From NCBI GenBank assembly GCA_038363925.1, contig JAQQWL010000009.1, positions 124,001 to 188,000 on the forward strand: a stretch of DNA of 64,000 nt, read 5' to 3'. The notes beneath the pieces are model-generated. The model made no database searches and was not told the origin of the DNA. It saw only the letters and a list, made by a program, of their open reading frames with translations. The stretch is from Apiospora phragmitis (Eukaryota; Ascomycota; Sordariomycetes; Amphisphaeriales; Apiosporaceae). The position numbers and the translations under genes are program-made. Below are positions 11,500 to 22,709 of the stretch, piece by piece. Within the stretch, counting starts at the first letter, position 1. Each line of letters begins with the position of its first letter.

Positions 11500-11970
11500 T
11501 TTTAAATAAAAATATATAAACTTTTAACGAAACTAGTTTTATAATAAATATAATCGAGTTAATATTAATTATAATATATATTAATTAAAATAAAAAAGTG
11601 AAATTAATATTACTTTATAAACTAGTTTTATAAATACGATTTATTAAGCGATTAATTAATTAAATAAACTTTTAACGATTAAACTAAAAATAAAATAAGC
11701 TTAAATTAAATTTATTACTTTAATAAATTTATTAAAGTGCGCATAAAAAGCTTTTATAGTTTTTTAATTTTAAATGGTTACGAAAGCTATGTTTCGATTA
11801 AATTCGAGGAATATTATAGAAATAACGATATTATTACGCTTAATATACCTCTTTATTTTTTTACTTATTTTAACCTTTAACTATAATACTTTATTTATTA
11901 TTAAAACGTATTTATTTAAAAAAATCGAACTATTTATTTAAGCGTTAATAAATTATATTATAAAATTAAA
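11500..11970 (+). pseudogene. Decayed pogo-type DDE transposase fragment
   Basis: Plus-strand translation recovers TFNETSF at about 11,520 and ILNGYESYVSIKFEEYY followed by NNDIITLNIPLYF at about 11,770-11,870. These match the DDE-domain landmarks of pogo/Fot1-type transposases (D-E-T-F and L-D-G-H-x-S blocks) with the catalytic Asp replaced by Asn, as expected from G to A RIP changes. Related to, but not the same copy as, the fragment at 36.1-37.0 kb. Confidence 0.6.
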
Positions 11971-12382
11971 CTTTTTTATTATTTTTGTATAAAATAATAT
12001 TAAATTTAAATTTAATATCGTTAAGTTAATATCTTATTATTTAAATAAAATAATTAATAAATTTAAGATATATTTTTAAACGTTTAACGTAGTTTATTAT
12101 TATTTCGTTTACCTTTATTATTAATCTATTATATATTAAAACGCATCGCGAAATTAATATTATACCCCTCTATATTATATAATTAACTATTCGTGCCTTA
12201 AGCCGCGATTTCTTAGCCCTACTATATTATTTAAAGAAATAATTAATAAATTAAATATATATCTTTAAAGGTTTATATTTAATTCGTTGCTTTTGAGAAT
12301 AATTAATACTTATAACCTTTTAATATTACTTATCCTTTAATAAATAATTAAAATATTCTATTTTTATTAAAAATTATATTAA

Positions 12383-13043
12383 TATAATAAACGCTATTTA
12401 AGTTTTAAAAAAAACTTAGTAAGACGTATTAAGGTTTATATTAATAATACGAGAAAGTATTTAAACGTGTGATAAAAGTCCGCTTTTATCGATATAATAA
12501 GTAATAATTTATAAAAATAAAATTAATTAAAGTATATAAATTTAAAGGTATTTATAATAGTTTTATTAAAATTATTTATTTTATTAATAAATTAAAATTA
12601 ATATTTAAATTAATTACTAAAATAAAAAATATTTATATAAAATATATAAAAATATTTTCCGTTATATATTTAATTCTTTCTCTATTAATCCTTTAAATTA
12701 CCTATAGGCTTACGGTAATCCCGTTACTAGCTCACGGTGATCCATCCCTTAAATCACGGTGATCTAACCTTAGTTAGCTTATTTTAGGCGTCGTACCTTT
12801 TTATTACTCCGGGGCTCGTTACGTAACTCGTCGTGCTTTATTATTATATTCGTTTATATTCGTTTTATCGCCGCGTAGGCTAAGGCCGCTTATTTCGTTA
12901 TACGTTATTAAAATATAACTACGTTTATATAAGTATAGCTAGCGGTACGGTTACTAATTATAATATCGTAGCTAGATCGGGTTATTATATTTCCGTACCG
13001 GTAATTAAGGTTTTTAGCCGTATGATTAGGTCGGGTTATAATA
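12383..13043 (-). repeat. LTR-A, left LTR
   Basis: Matches 21,843-22,502 throughout, including the less mutated stretch around 12,712-12,790 (cggtaatcccgttacta and ctaaccttagttagctt). Confidence 0.9.
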
Positions 13044-13189
13044 TTATTTTATTTTTTTTAATTATTTTATCTTTAAAGTGTTAATTTTATAAGTACTTTC
13101 GGTTATTCGTATATTAAGTCGTAGTAGGTTTTTTTTTTTCTTTTTCTATTTTATTTTTATTAGGATATATATTTATTATAAATAATCGT

Positions 13190-13780
13190 ATCGAAAAATC
13201 TCGGTTAAAAAAAACTATTACGCGTTTAGCTCTTATTATTAATATAGAATCTATAGGTAACTTAATTAGTATACTTTATACTCGTTATTTTTATTAAAAC
13301 TTAGCTTATTATATAAACGAGAAGTTATTTCGTTACTCGGAGTATATTCGGGTTAGTCGTTCTTATAATAATACTTTTATTACGTCGGTTTTAATAAAGC
13401 TGGCCGCTTAATAGAAAAACCTAGAGGCGGAAGAATTAGACGTAGAGGAGGCCCTATTTTTATTATAAATATAGTTATTTATTACTCTGGGTTGCCTAGC
13501 CCGTTTTTGTTATATAAAGAAGGTTGTGGTAGAAAAACGTTCGGAGGCGTTCTGTCGAGGGATGTAAAAACTAGATAAAAAGGATAGTATTTCTTTTTCG
13601 ATTATTAATTAAGAGAATTTTATTTTAGGTAACCTGTGTTCTTTAGGCGTTTCCGGGGATGTCGACTAGTCGTCCTTTAGTCTAGCCGATTTTTTAGAGC
13701 CTGACTTATTAGTTTTTATAAGGGGAGCTTTTTTTAAACTTTTAGAGTTCCCCCGCGGTATTCGCTAAATGTTTTTTAGG
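13190..13780 (+). pseudogene. Cys-rich/coiled-coil accessory ORF of LTR-A, antisense to pol
   Basis: Plus-strand translation gives a coherent protein opposite in direction to pol and placed between integrase and the pol-distal LTR. It runs from about ESIGNLISILYTRY through RYSEYIRVSRSYNNTF, then an acidic helical stretch (LEAEELDVEEALFL), then LGVSGDVD and LEPDLLV. Tyrosines fall where CX2C-type pairs would be expected, consistent with TGC/TGT changed to TAC/TAT by RIP, and the stops are TAA/TAG at likely Gln/Trp positions. From memory, proteins with a short C-x-x-C domain plus coiled coil accompany fungal retroelements. Function unknown. Confidence 0.5.
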
Positions 13781-15785
13781 TTTTTAAGTACTATTTTTTA
13801 ATAGGTAGCCCTTTTACTAGACGAGGTATTAAAAGCTTTATCCTTTCTTTTTTTTGTCGATAATTCCGTTAATTTCGTATTCGTGCTGATTCGTTTCGAC
13901 TTCTAGCTATGTATCGATTAGGGTTTCTTCAGCCGCTGGCTCGAGTAATAAAATATAAAATATAAGGTGTATCCGTATTATTTTAAGTAATAATAATTAA
14001 TAATTAGTATTTAAAATAATTTTTATAATTAGTATTTAAAATAATTTTTATAATTTTAAATAGTCCGATCTTTTTAAAGTTTAATTTATTACTTAGTCGC
14101 TTTATTTTAATATTTCGTCGTAGAAAGTAAACTTTTTCTCCTTTTTTAAAGGTTAATCTTTTTAACCTTATTTAGTCGGCGTGTCTCTTTATTCGTTATT
14201 AGAGGAAGGTGAGGTTTTATTATAATATAATCTAGAGTTCTTTTAATTTTTCGATTTATATGGTCGCGAATAATACTAGCTTTCTTTTTAAGGGTTTTTT
14301 AGTAATTTTTAAGTTATATTCGTAATTTATTTAAAATGATAATATATGTGTAGTTTTATTATTTACGTTATTATAAACGAATTAAGTTATAGGTAATAAT
14401 TATACCTAGTTATTTTATTTATAGTTAATATAATAGCGTAGGTATTATTTTAATATTTAATTTATTCTCTTTATTTATTTATTCGTTTAAAGGTAATAAG
14501 TTATAAATAACTTGTGCTTAATATCGAATTATGCTATAAGTAACTTTTAAAATTTTATTATAAATAACTTGTTTTAGTCGGAGATGATCGTTTCTAATAG
14601 TTTATATTAGCTGATAATGGCGCGAAAGAAGGTGTAGGCTAGATCGTTAATATCGCTGGACTCCTTATACGGTAGGAAGTAGGTGTACTTCGTGAGTTTG
14701 TTCGTAATTATTAGGATGTTGTCGTAGTCGGCTTTAGTTAAGGGTTCTTCCGATAGGGGTAGTTTAATTATAAAGTCGGGCGCGATCGTTTTTTACGCCC
14801 TGTTTAGCGGTAAAATTAGTTATAGTTTTTTATATAATTAATATCTTATAGATTTAGCTTTATTATATAAGTCGTATTTATTAATAACTTTAATTATAAT
14901 TAACTTAAGGTTTTTATAATTAAATTATTTAGTAATTCGTTTTTAAGTTTTAAACACTTTTTAGTGTTTATGTGTAAGGTGTGAATAGAATTCCTAGATA
15001 AATTCCTATCGGTGTCGCTCGGGAATAAAGATCTTATCTTAGTAGTATATTAACTTATTTCTCGACATTTCGTATGGTAGTTATAAGGTGGCTATATTTA
15101 TTTATTCGTAGCATTTTTTAAAGCGCGTAACCTACTTATTATTATATTAAACGTGGTTAGTTACGTGTAGATATTATGACGATACGAGGTTGCCGTTATT
15201 ATTATACGTGAGGATAGTTCGTATCTTAAGCGGAGCCTCTTTTTAATAGTTTAGTTGTCGGCTTAGCATGTCGGCGCGGCCGTTCTCGTTACTTTTCCGG
15301 TAAATAATAGTAAGGTTAAATTTTAAAAGGAATTTAAACTATTATATTTATCGTTTATTTAGTTTTTCAATAATAATAAATATCGTAAAGTTTTTATAAT
15401 TAGTATAGATTTTAATTAGTTTTATTATTTCGTTAAAGTAATATTTTTATTTTTCGTAAGTTTTAATAATAGTTATTAATTCTTTATTACAGATTTAATA
15501 AATAAGTTCTAGTTCGTTAAGTTTTTTTTAAAAAACATGCGATAGGGTGTGAATTTTTGTTATTGTCCCGTTAGTTTAGTTGTCCCTTGATCGCATAATT
15601 CGATACGTTGGTTTCAACTTTAAATAATTTTAAAGGGTCCGCTACGCGGAGTACTAGTTCGTTAAAGATTCGCTCCTTAATATTATAAAAGGCTTAGTCT
15701 TTTTTATTTATTTATCGAAATAGCTCGTCCTTTTTTGTTAAGTTTATTAGAAGTATTACTAATCTATTAAATTCGGGGATAAATA

Positions 15786-17644
15786 ACGTCAGGGACCCAC
15801 CTTTCGCGCCCCCCCTGCTTTCGCGCCCCTGTTAACCAGCCACCGGATTTTTCAACCCCTTCAATTATTTCGATTTCCTCCACCAATTTTTTATCGTTTT
15901 CCTTTAAACTTCAAATACAGTGCCGATAACTAATTATAAAGCAGTATACCGAAAAAGAGCTCCAAGAAGCCTTAAATTATATCGCAAATAGTACTCCGAT
16001 TAAACAGGCCGCTCGTGAATACGGTATTCCCGAGTCAACGCTCCGGAGCCGACTTCAGGGCCACCAGTCCAGATCGGAGGGTGCGGCAGATCTTCAGAGG
16101 CTCAGTCCTAACCAGGAGAAGCATTTGGCATCATGGATTATTACTCAACAGGCTCTAGGGCTTCCTCCAACCCACGCCTAAGTACGAGAATTCGCCGAGC
16201 GCATCCTTCGAGCCCAAGGAGACCCTAACCCAGTCGGAAAGAAATAGCTCCAGGCCTTTATACAAAGGAATCCTGTTATTAAGGTTTTAAGGGCTCGAGC
16301 TATTAATTTAAAACGTATTAATAATATTTCTATCGAGGTAATTCGGTCCTAGTTCTAGCGACTCGAACAACCCGATATCCGGGAGATTAAGCTAGCTAAC
16401 CGTTATAATATAGATAAAGCAGGGGTCCTCGAGGGTATCGGATCGAATAGTTTAATACTCGGAAGTATTAAAAACCGGTCTATTTAAAAGAAATAACCTA
16501 GTTTAAAGGCTTAGACCTCTTTTATCGAATATATATTAGTTTTAAGGCGTATAATTAATTTATTAATTATTTTTAAGTATAAAACCGTTTAATAGTAATA
16601 GTTCCTTTTTAATTTAGCTCTTTTTAAAGGCTAGTAATTCACCGCGACGGAAAATAGATAGATAACGGATAAAATAGCCGTCGAATAGCTCGAGAAAGTC
16701 TTTATCCCGAATACCGCCCCGGAAGACCCTTCAGAATACCGCCTACTTATCGTCGACGGCTACGGAAGCTATACAATAACTAATTTTATATACCTATACT
16801 TTAATTATTATATTCGTCTTCTTTTTTTACCCCCTCATATATCCCACGTCTTATAACCCCTCGATCTAGCCGTCTTTAGCCCTCTAAAGACGGCATACCG
16901 GAAAATACTCGGAAATATAAACTAATACTCGAACTTAACGGTAATCGGCAAGCGATACTTCCTTTAATACTACTAGAAGGCCCGTTTAGAAGCACTTTCG
17001 GGCCAGAATATCCGAAGTAGCTAAAGGGTAGCCGGCCTTTAGCCGGTAAATATAATAAAACTACTACTAAGCCCGCTTTTAATCGGAAACACCCTCTATA
17101 CGACGTCTAATCCGGCTCGTACAGAGCTTAACGGGTCTAGTAAGGTCCTCTATACGCCCCGGAATACAATTCGTGGTTCGGATATTATCTAGTTAACCCT
17201 AAGGAAGTCGGTTAAATTCAAGGAGCAAGTCCGGCTTACTAACCTATTAGAAAAGAATATAGCTACATAACGGCAACTATTTCGAAAGGTCCGGAAAGTA
17301 TTTAATAAGAAGGACGTACAGGTAGCCATCCTAGAGAGGCAGGTTGAGGCACTCCAGGCTCAACTGGAGGCTGCAAGGCCGAGAAAACGAAAGAAGGTGG
17401 ATTTAAGCCCGAATTCGAGGTTCGCTATAATCGAAGATATACAACATATGCAAATAGCTATTAAAGAAGCTGAAATTACTTCTAATAAAAAGAGCGATAG
17501 TAAAATTAATAAGGCTGGCTTTTATATAATTATTACTATAAAGTCGAGCTAAATAGGCGACGTTAAATTAAAGGGGTAAATTTAAACGAACTAGTTAACA
17601 GGGGCGCGAAAGCAGGGGGGGCGCGAAAGGTGGGTCCCCAACGT
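15786..17644 (+). mobile_element. Fot1/pogo-type DNA transposon nested in LTR-A
   Basis: A 1,859-bp element with terminal inverted repeats of about 51 bp (two mismatches near the tip) beginning ACGT and carrying tttcgcgcccccc and ctttcgcgcccctgttaac. TA dinucleotides flank both ends (15,784-15,785; 17,645-17,646). Removing the element with one TA joins the Gypsy pol frame into ANYYRIFIPEFNRLV on the minus strand, which confirms both the boundaries and the duplication. The TIRs and roughly the first 350 bases of the gene retain normal CpA/TpG; the middle is RIP-mutated. Confidence 0.92.
15939..17560 (+). pseudogene. Fot1/pogo transposase, inactivated by RIP
   Basis: Frame 15,942 gives QYTEKELQEALNYI then IKQAAREYGIPESTLRSRL, a psq-type helix-turn-helix, followed by a CENP-B-like segment (LSPNQEKHLASWI, VREFAERILRAQGDPNPVGK). 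The DDE domain includes LLIVDGYGSYT at about 16,745 and LPPHISHVL then PLDLAVFSPLKTAYRK at about 16,825-16,905. The tail has DVQVAILERQVEALQAQLEA and PRKRKK, a coiled coil plus basic patch typical of Fot1 C-termini. Stops replace Gln (CAA to TAA) and Trp (TGG to TAG) at more than ten positions. The initiator ATG near 15,920 is not intact. This is a standard single-ORF transposase of about 540 residues. Confidence 0.88.
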
Positions 17645-18666
17645 TATCCGGTAATAATTAGCTAATTTTAAGAAGGATCTAACTTTTATAACGTTTATAA
17701 GCGTGGGCTATTCTTTAATTATTAAGATTTTAGAAGGTTTTATCCGGATTTCTCTAAGGGATATTACGTATTTTACGAATATAACGGATCGTTAGTAGAA
17801 TTCGTTTTTTTTAAATTAATTAATAGGTTAGCGTTTTATAGCTTCCGGAGTATTAGTTTTACGTGTTTTTAGTGCTGCTCGTCGTTCTCGGAATAAATAA
17901 AAATATTATCGAGATATATCACGATAAATTTATTAAAGTATTCTCGTAGGATATAGTTAATTATAAATTAAAAACTAGTTAATATGTTAATTAAGTTAAA
18001 TAGTATAGCTTAGTATTTAAAATATTTATATTTAGTTTAAAACACGGTTTTTTATTCTTTTTTTTCCTTAATCCGAATTAGGTTATATATATTAAAGAGG
18101 TCGAGTGTTATAAAGATTTTAACGTATAATAGTCTGTTTCGTAGGTTACCGATTAAAGGTAAGAGGTACCAGTTCTTAATAATAATTTCGTTAAGTTTTT
18201 AGTAATCGATGCATATACGCCACTTAGGTTTCTCGTCCTTGCGCTTTTTCGAAATAAAGAGGATAGGGAAGCCTACTGGCGACGTGGATAGTTGTATAAC
18301 TCCTTTCTCCAGATTTTCCGTGATGTACTTTTCAGGGCTTGTTCGTGCTCCTGGTTAAGTTTATATATAAATATAAATAGGGGTTCCTTCTTATTCTTAA
18401 GGGGTATTTTATAATTTTATTATATATAAAGCGGTAAGCTTATTTCTAGTTTTTTATTAAAAAGAGCTTCGAATTATTAATACTTTTTTAGTATAGTCGT
18501 TATAACGTTTAGCTTAAGTTTTTTAATAATAATATATACTTTAAAAATTTTAAGTTTATTAGGGGGTTGTTTTTTAAACCGTTATTTATTAATTAAACCT
18601 TTTTTTAATATATTTTATTAAAGTTAATCTGTTTTTTAATTAATTTTAAAATTATTTACTCGTAAT

Positions 18667-19159
18667 TATTATAGTGCGTATAGACTAACCATTACGCCAT
18701 AAAGTAAAAGCTTTAGAAATGACTCTTCGGGTTATTTCTATCCAATTCTACGCCTTAAATGCTACCCCGGGGGACCAACCCGCCGATCGTAACACTATAC
18801 CCTCTCTCTAAAGGTATGCCCTTATACCTAGGGCGATAAACCCCTAGTACTATATAATTTACTTAAGCTCGGTATAGAGAAACTCTAAGGCTTTTATACG
18901 GGTAACTAATCCGTACAAGGCCTTACTTGCTTACTAGCGATCTTACCTAGGCAGCTAGAGAGAGCCCTTATTTAATAAGTATAAAAATCGAACCTACGTC
19001 TCTTATTTAATAAAGGCGAAGAGCTATTATGTTATAGTGCGTATAAATTAACCACTACGCTATAAAGTAAAAGCTTTAGAAATAACTCTTCGGGTTATTT
19101 CTGTCCAATTTTACGCCTTAAGTGCTACCCCGCGGGGGACTAACCCGCCGATCGTAATA
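18667..19159. mobile_element. Miniature LTR-like element (TRIM-like) nested in LTR-A
   Basis: Two direct repeats of 128 bp (18,667-18,794) and 130 bp (19,030-19,159) enclose 235 bp with no coding frame. The repeats start TATTATAGTGCG or TGTTATAGTGCG and end CGATCGTAACA or CGATCGTAATA, the TG...CA form of LTRs after RIP. The 5-bp duplication GTAAT flanks the unit exactly (18,662-18,666 and 19,160-19,164). The size (493 bp), structure and duplication fit a terminal-repeat retrotransposon in miniature. Confidence 0.8.
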
Positions 19160-21842
19160 GTAATTAAGGTATTTTTAAAATTATATTATATTTTATAACG
19201 TCCGTAATATTACACGTGATTTATTTATAACGTTTCTTAATATCGATTAAAAAGTTCGCGACTTTCTTTCGTACTTCTTTATCGTTATAAGTTATAAGTC
19301 CTTTATTAACGGTTTTAAATCGGTATAGGGCGTTTTATTATTATTATTCGAATTTAAAGTAATTAATAATTCGTAATAAAATATAGTTTTTTTACGTTTC
19401 GCTATCGAGTAACGCTTTAATATAAACTTTTTTTACGCTTATTACTAATATAATATATTTATAAATAACTCGATTATTTATTGTTTAATATAAAGACCTG
19501 TCTTAGTCCGCCTATTATTATTTTTTTATAATAGGCGGCGTCTATTTTTTAAACGTTGCTCCTGTAGGTAATTAATAATATTTTACGATCGATCCTCGTA
19601 TTATCGTTATCGTTTCTTTTATTCTTTATAGGGCGTTTTTTAGTATACCGGCGGGGGTATTTTTATACTTTTTTTATATGAAATATTATTTTTAATACTT
19701 ACGACTCGGGTTTTTTAAGTAATTCGAAGGTTTATTAAGTTCGTAATAATTTATAAATATTTTATAAATTCTTTAATATATTAAGGGTTTTTTTTTATTA
19801 AGTATATACTTATATATTTTAAAAACGTTAAACGCTTTTTTTAAACGTTTATAAGCTCGCGATTTTTCTTAGGCGTGTTTAAAGTATCGATCTTCGAAAT
19901 ACTTCTTTTAATCTCGTCCTTTTAGGTAGTATTATCGTGGCTATTATAAGTCTTCTTATATTAATAGGTATATACGCCGTCCGTCGGGGATTAACGTTCG
20001 GATTTTTTTAATAATATAATTAGGGTATAATCACGTAATAAGTCGTTTACTAATCTTTTAAGGAAACTATTCGTATTCGAATTTCTTTACGAAGTGTTTT
20101 ATATAGGTATCGTATACGCGTGAAATCTAAGAGAACATAAAATACCTTTCGTACGTAAGAGAGATTCGGGTGTCGTCTTTTACCGCGTAATTACCGTAAA
20201 TTCTTTAATTAAACCCGGCCGTAATAAATACTTAGCGTAAATGTTTTAAGTCGAGGTAAGGAATACTAGGGATGGCTAACCATTTATCGGTCTTTAAGTC
20301 TCTAAATTTTACGATTTTACTCACTAGCTCCTTTATTAGTATACTAACCAGACATTCATAGTCTAGTGGTTACGCTAGTTAACTTATGGTGTCGTCTATG
20401 GGGTCGCTATTATCGTTATATAAAAAGGGTTGCTCCCTCCGCATTATCGCGACGCTCCGGTTATAGTTTTTTCTACCCTTAAGAGTTTTTAGGAACTATT
20501 TAATACTTTCTTTATCCGCTAGGTATAAAGCGCACCTATTATCGTAGCAGACTATCTAGGATAGGCTGCCGTATTTAATAATAGCGCTATTACTTTTAAT
20601 AACTATTATAAAGGTATTTTTTATTTTAATAGCGTTAATATATCGTTCGTCTAATACTCGTCGGAAGTTTTTCCTCGGTATTTAATATTTTCGAGCGTAA
20701 TATCCTTATTTTTAATAATTATAATAAATAACGCGCTACTTTTTATTTAAGTTATTATATTTAATAATATCGAGATTTATAAGTTTATTATAATAACTAT
20801 ACGCCGTAGTATTTTTAAGCGGTATATTATTATATTAACGTAGTCGTCCGATATTAACCTGAGTTTAATTAATTTATTATAATAGTCCGCCTTATTTCTC
20901 GCGGCGTTGTTTATATATACGAGTATTAATTTTAATAGTAAATTCTATATAAAAAAGATTATTAAGGGTATCTAGCCGGCTAAATTTATTTTTAACGTTC
21001 TCTTTTAATCCTCGATAATATATTATAATTTTTATAGCCTCGGTATAGTTTAATCGAGTTATAATACGTCGGAATTCGGCGGTATAGGAGGCGGCTAATC
21101 CCTTTTATTTAAAGGTTTCGACTTCCCTCTCCGCCTGTTGTTTTTCGTCGGGGTTTTAAAAAAAAAATTTAAAAGCTTACTCGAAGCTATCGTAGCTTTC
21201 GAAATCCGCTATACCTCCGTGCGGTATAGCTTAATTTATTAGTCGTTTTTTATAAGATTATTTAAGTAAGGTTCGAATTAAGCGAATATTTTAGTTTTAA
21301 AAAACGAAGCAGTATAAATAACTCGTTAAATAGTGTTTTAAAACGTTCTTTTATAAAATCGTTAATAGGTTTTAATTTAAATAAAAAAGCTTTGAAAATT
21401 CTCGCTTATTTCGTTAAATAGTATTAACGTGCTAATTTTTATACCCTTTTTAAATATAATAAGGGTTTAAATAATATTAATAACTATATAAAAGAGGCGT
21501 ACTTTTTTATATAGCTTATTAATATTATAAGGTATTTATTTTAAGGTACCCTTAATTTAGAGCTCGTTATACTCTCTTTCGAGCCGTGCGTAATAGTGTT
21601 AATAATTAGCGCTTTCTTGTTCGAACTCCTTAATTCGTTTGGCTAGCGTTTATCGAGTAGGCTCGTTATCGCTATCGTCGCTATTAATTTTTATAGCAAG
21701 GTCTCGTTAAGAGGCGTTAAGGGTAGCGGCAGGGATCTTTCCTTATCGGACGGTGTTACTAGGGCTAGGTATAGATATAGTTCTTGTGATGCTATTACTC
21801 GAGGGTTTAAATAATAACTCGTAAAAATAAGAGTGATTAAAA

Positions 21843-22502
21843 TATAACGAACGCTATTCGAGTTTTAAAAGAAACTTAGTAAAACGTATTAAGGTTTATA
21901 TTAATAATAATTTTTTTTTTAAAAGTGTAATAAAAGTCCGCTTTTATTAATATAATAAATAATAACTTATAAAAACGAAAGTAATTAAAATATATAAATT
22001 TAAAAATATTTATAATAATTTTATTAAAAATGTTTATTTTATTAATAAATTAAGATTAATATTTAAATTAATTGTTAAAATAAAAAGTATTTATATAAAA
22101 TATATAAAAAATATTTTCCGTTATATATTTAATTCTTTTTTTATTAATCCTTTAAATTACTTATAAGTTTACGGTAATCCCGTTACTAGCTTACGGTGAT
22201 CTATCCCTTAGATTATAGTGATCTAACCTTAGTTAGCTTACCTCGGGCGTCGTACCTTTTTATTACTTCCGGGGCTCGTTACGTGACTCGTCGTGCCTTA
22301 TTATTATATCCGCTTGTATTCGTTTTATCGCCGCGCGGGCTAAGGCCGTTTATTTCGTTATATATTATTAAAATATAATTGCGTTTATATTAATATAGCT
22401 AGCGGTACGGTCGCTAGTTGTAGTATCGTAGCCGGATCGGGTTATCGTATCCCGTGCCGGTGAATGAGGTTTTCAGCCGCATGGTTAGGTCGGGTTATAA
22501 CA
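21843..22502 (-). repeat. LTR-A, right LTR
   Basis: Partner of 12,383-13,043. Its last 60 bases (ending gcatggttaggtcgggttat then aaca) are less mutated than the rest and align with the end of the solo LTR at 49.07-49.10 kb. Confidence 0.9.
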
Positions 22503-22507
22503 ATTAA

Positions 22508-22709
22508 ATAGGCTTTCGTACGTACGTATATGTTCCGGGTTTAATCGAGGTTTAATCGTTATATTCTACTGTTCATGTCTATCTTTAATACGAACTACGA
22601 GGGGCATTGTATGCCCCTTTTAATAAAATAAGAAAGGGGTTCGTGCGCGTAAGTACGTAGCACCCTTTTTAAAGTAATATAAAAAACTTTAATTCTTACT
22701 ATTTTAATA
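22508..22709. repeat. LTR-B left LTR, main part
   Basis: Aligns with 34,512-34,713 and 38,922-39,124 (cggtttaatcgttat-type core, aaaggggttcgtgcgcgta). The first six bases of this LTR lie 10 kb away at 12,377-12,382, left of the LTR-A insertion. Confidence 0.85.

Larger units (their letters stand above)
14600..18365 (-). pseudogene. Gypsy pol remnants (RT, RNase H, integrase)
   Basis: Read on the minus strand. Reverse transcriptase: EKYITENLEKGVIQLSTS then PILFISKKRKDEKPKWRICIDY-type sequence at about 18,350-18,200, and YLDN (from YLDD) at 17,905-17,916. The RT-connection segment ANYYR/IFIPEF is interrupted at 17,644/15,786 by the Fot1-type element. RNase H: VADPLKLFKVETNVSNYAI at about 15,690-15,600. 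Integrase core: DNILIITNKLTKYTYFLPY at about 14,735-14,670. Many stops at Trp/Gln positions and Asp to Asn changes mark RIP; it cannot be functional. Confidence 0.85.
12383..22502 (-). mobile_element. LTR-A: Gypsy-type LTR retrotransposon, RIP-mutated
   Basis: Two 660-661 bp LTRs (12,383-13,043 and 21,843-22,502) are flanked by the 5-bp duplication ATTAA (12,378-12,382 and 22,503-22,507). The LTRs begin TATAA (presumably TG changed to TA) and end TAATA or TAACA. Gypsy reverse transcriptase, RNase H and integrase are recovered on the minus strand. The total of 10.1 kb includes two later insertions (1.86 and 0.49 kb), leaving about 7.8 kb, a usual Gypsy size. A related solo LTR lies at about 48.46-49.10 kb. 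Confidence 0.9.

Noticed and set aside
18970..19080. A tRNA gene on the minus strand
   Set aside because: A- and B-box-like strings are present but about 55 bases apart, and no cloverleaf with paired acceptor ends could be drawn; it overlaps the miniature element's repeat.
22196..22378. 60-residue frame inside the right LTR of LTR-A
   Set aside because: Chance opening in LTR sequence with a counterpart, also without function, in the left LTR.
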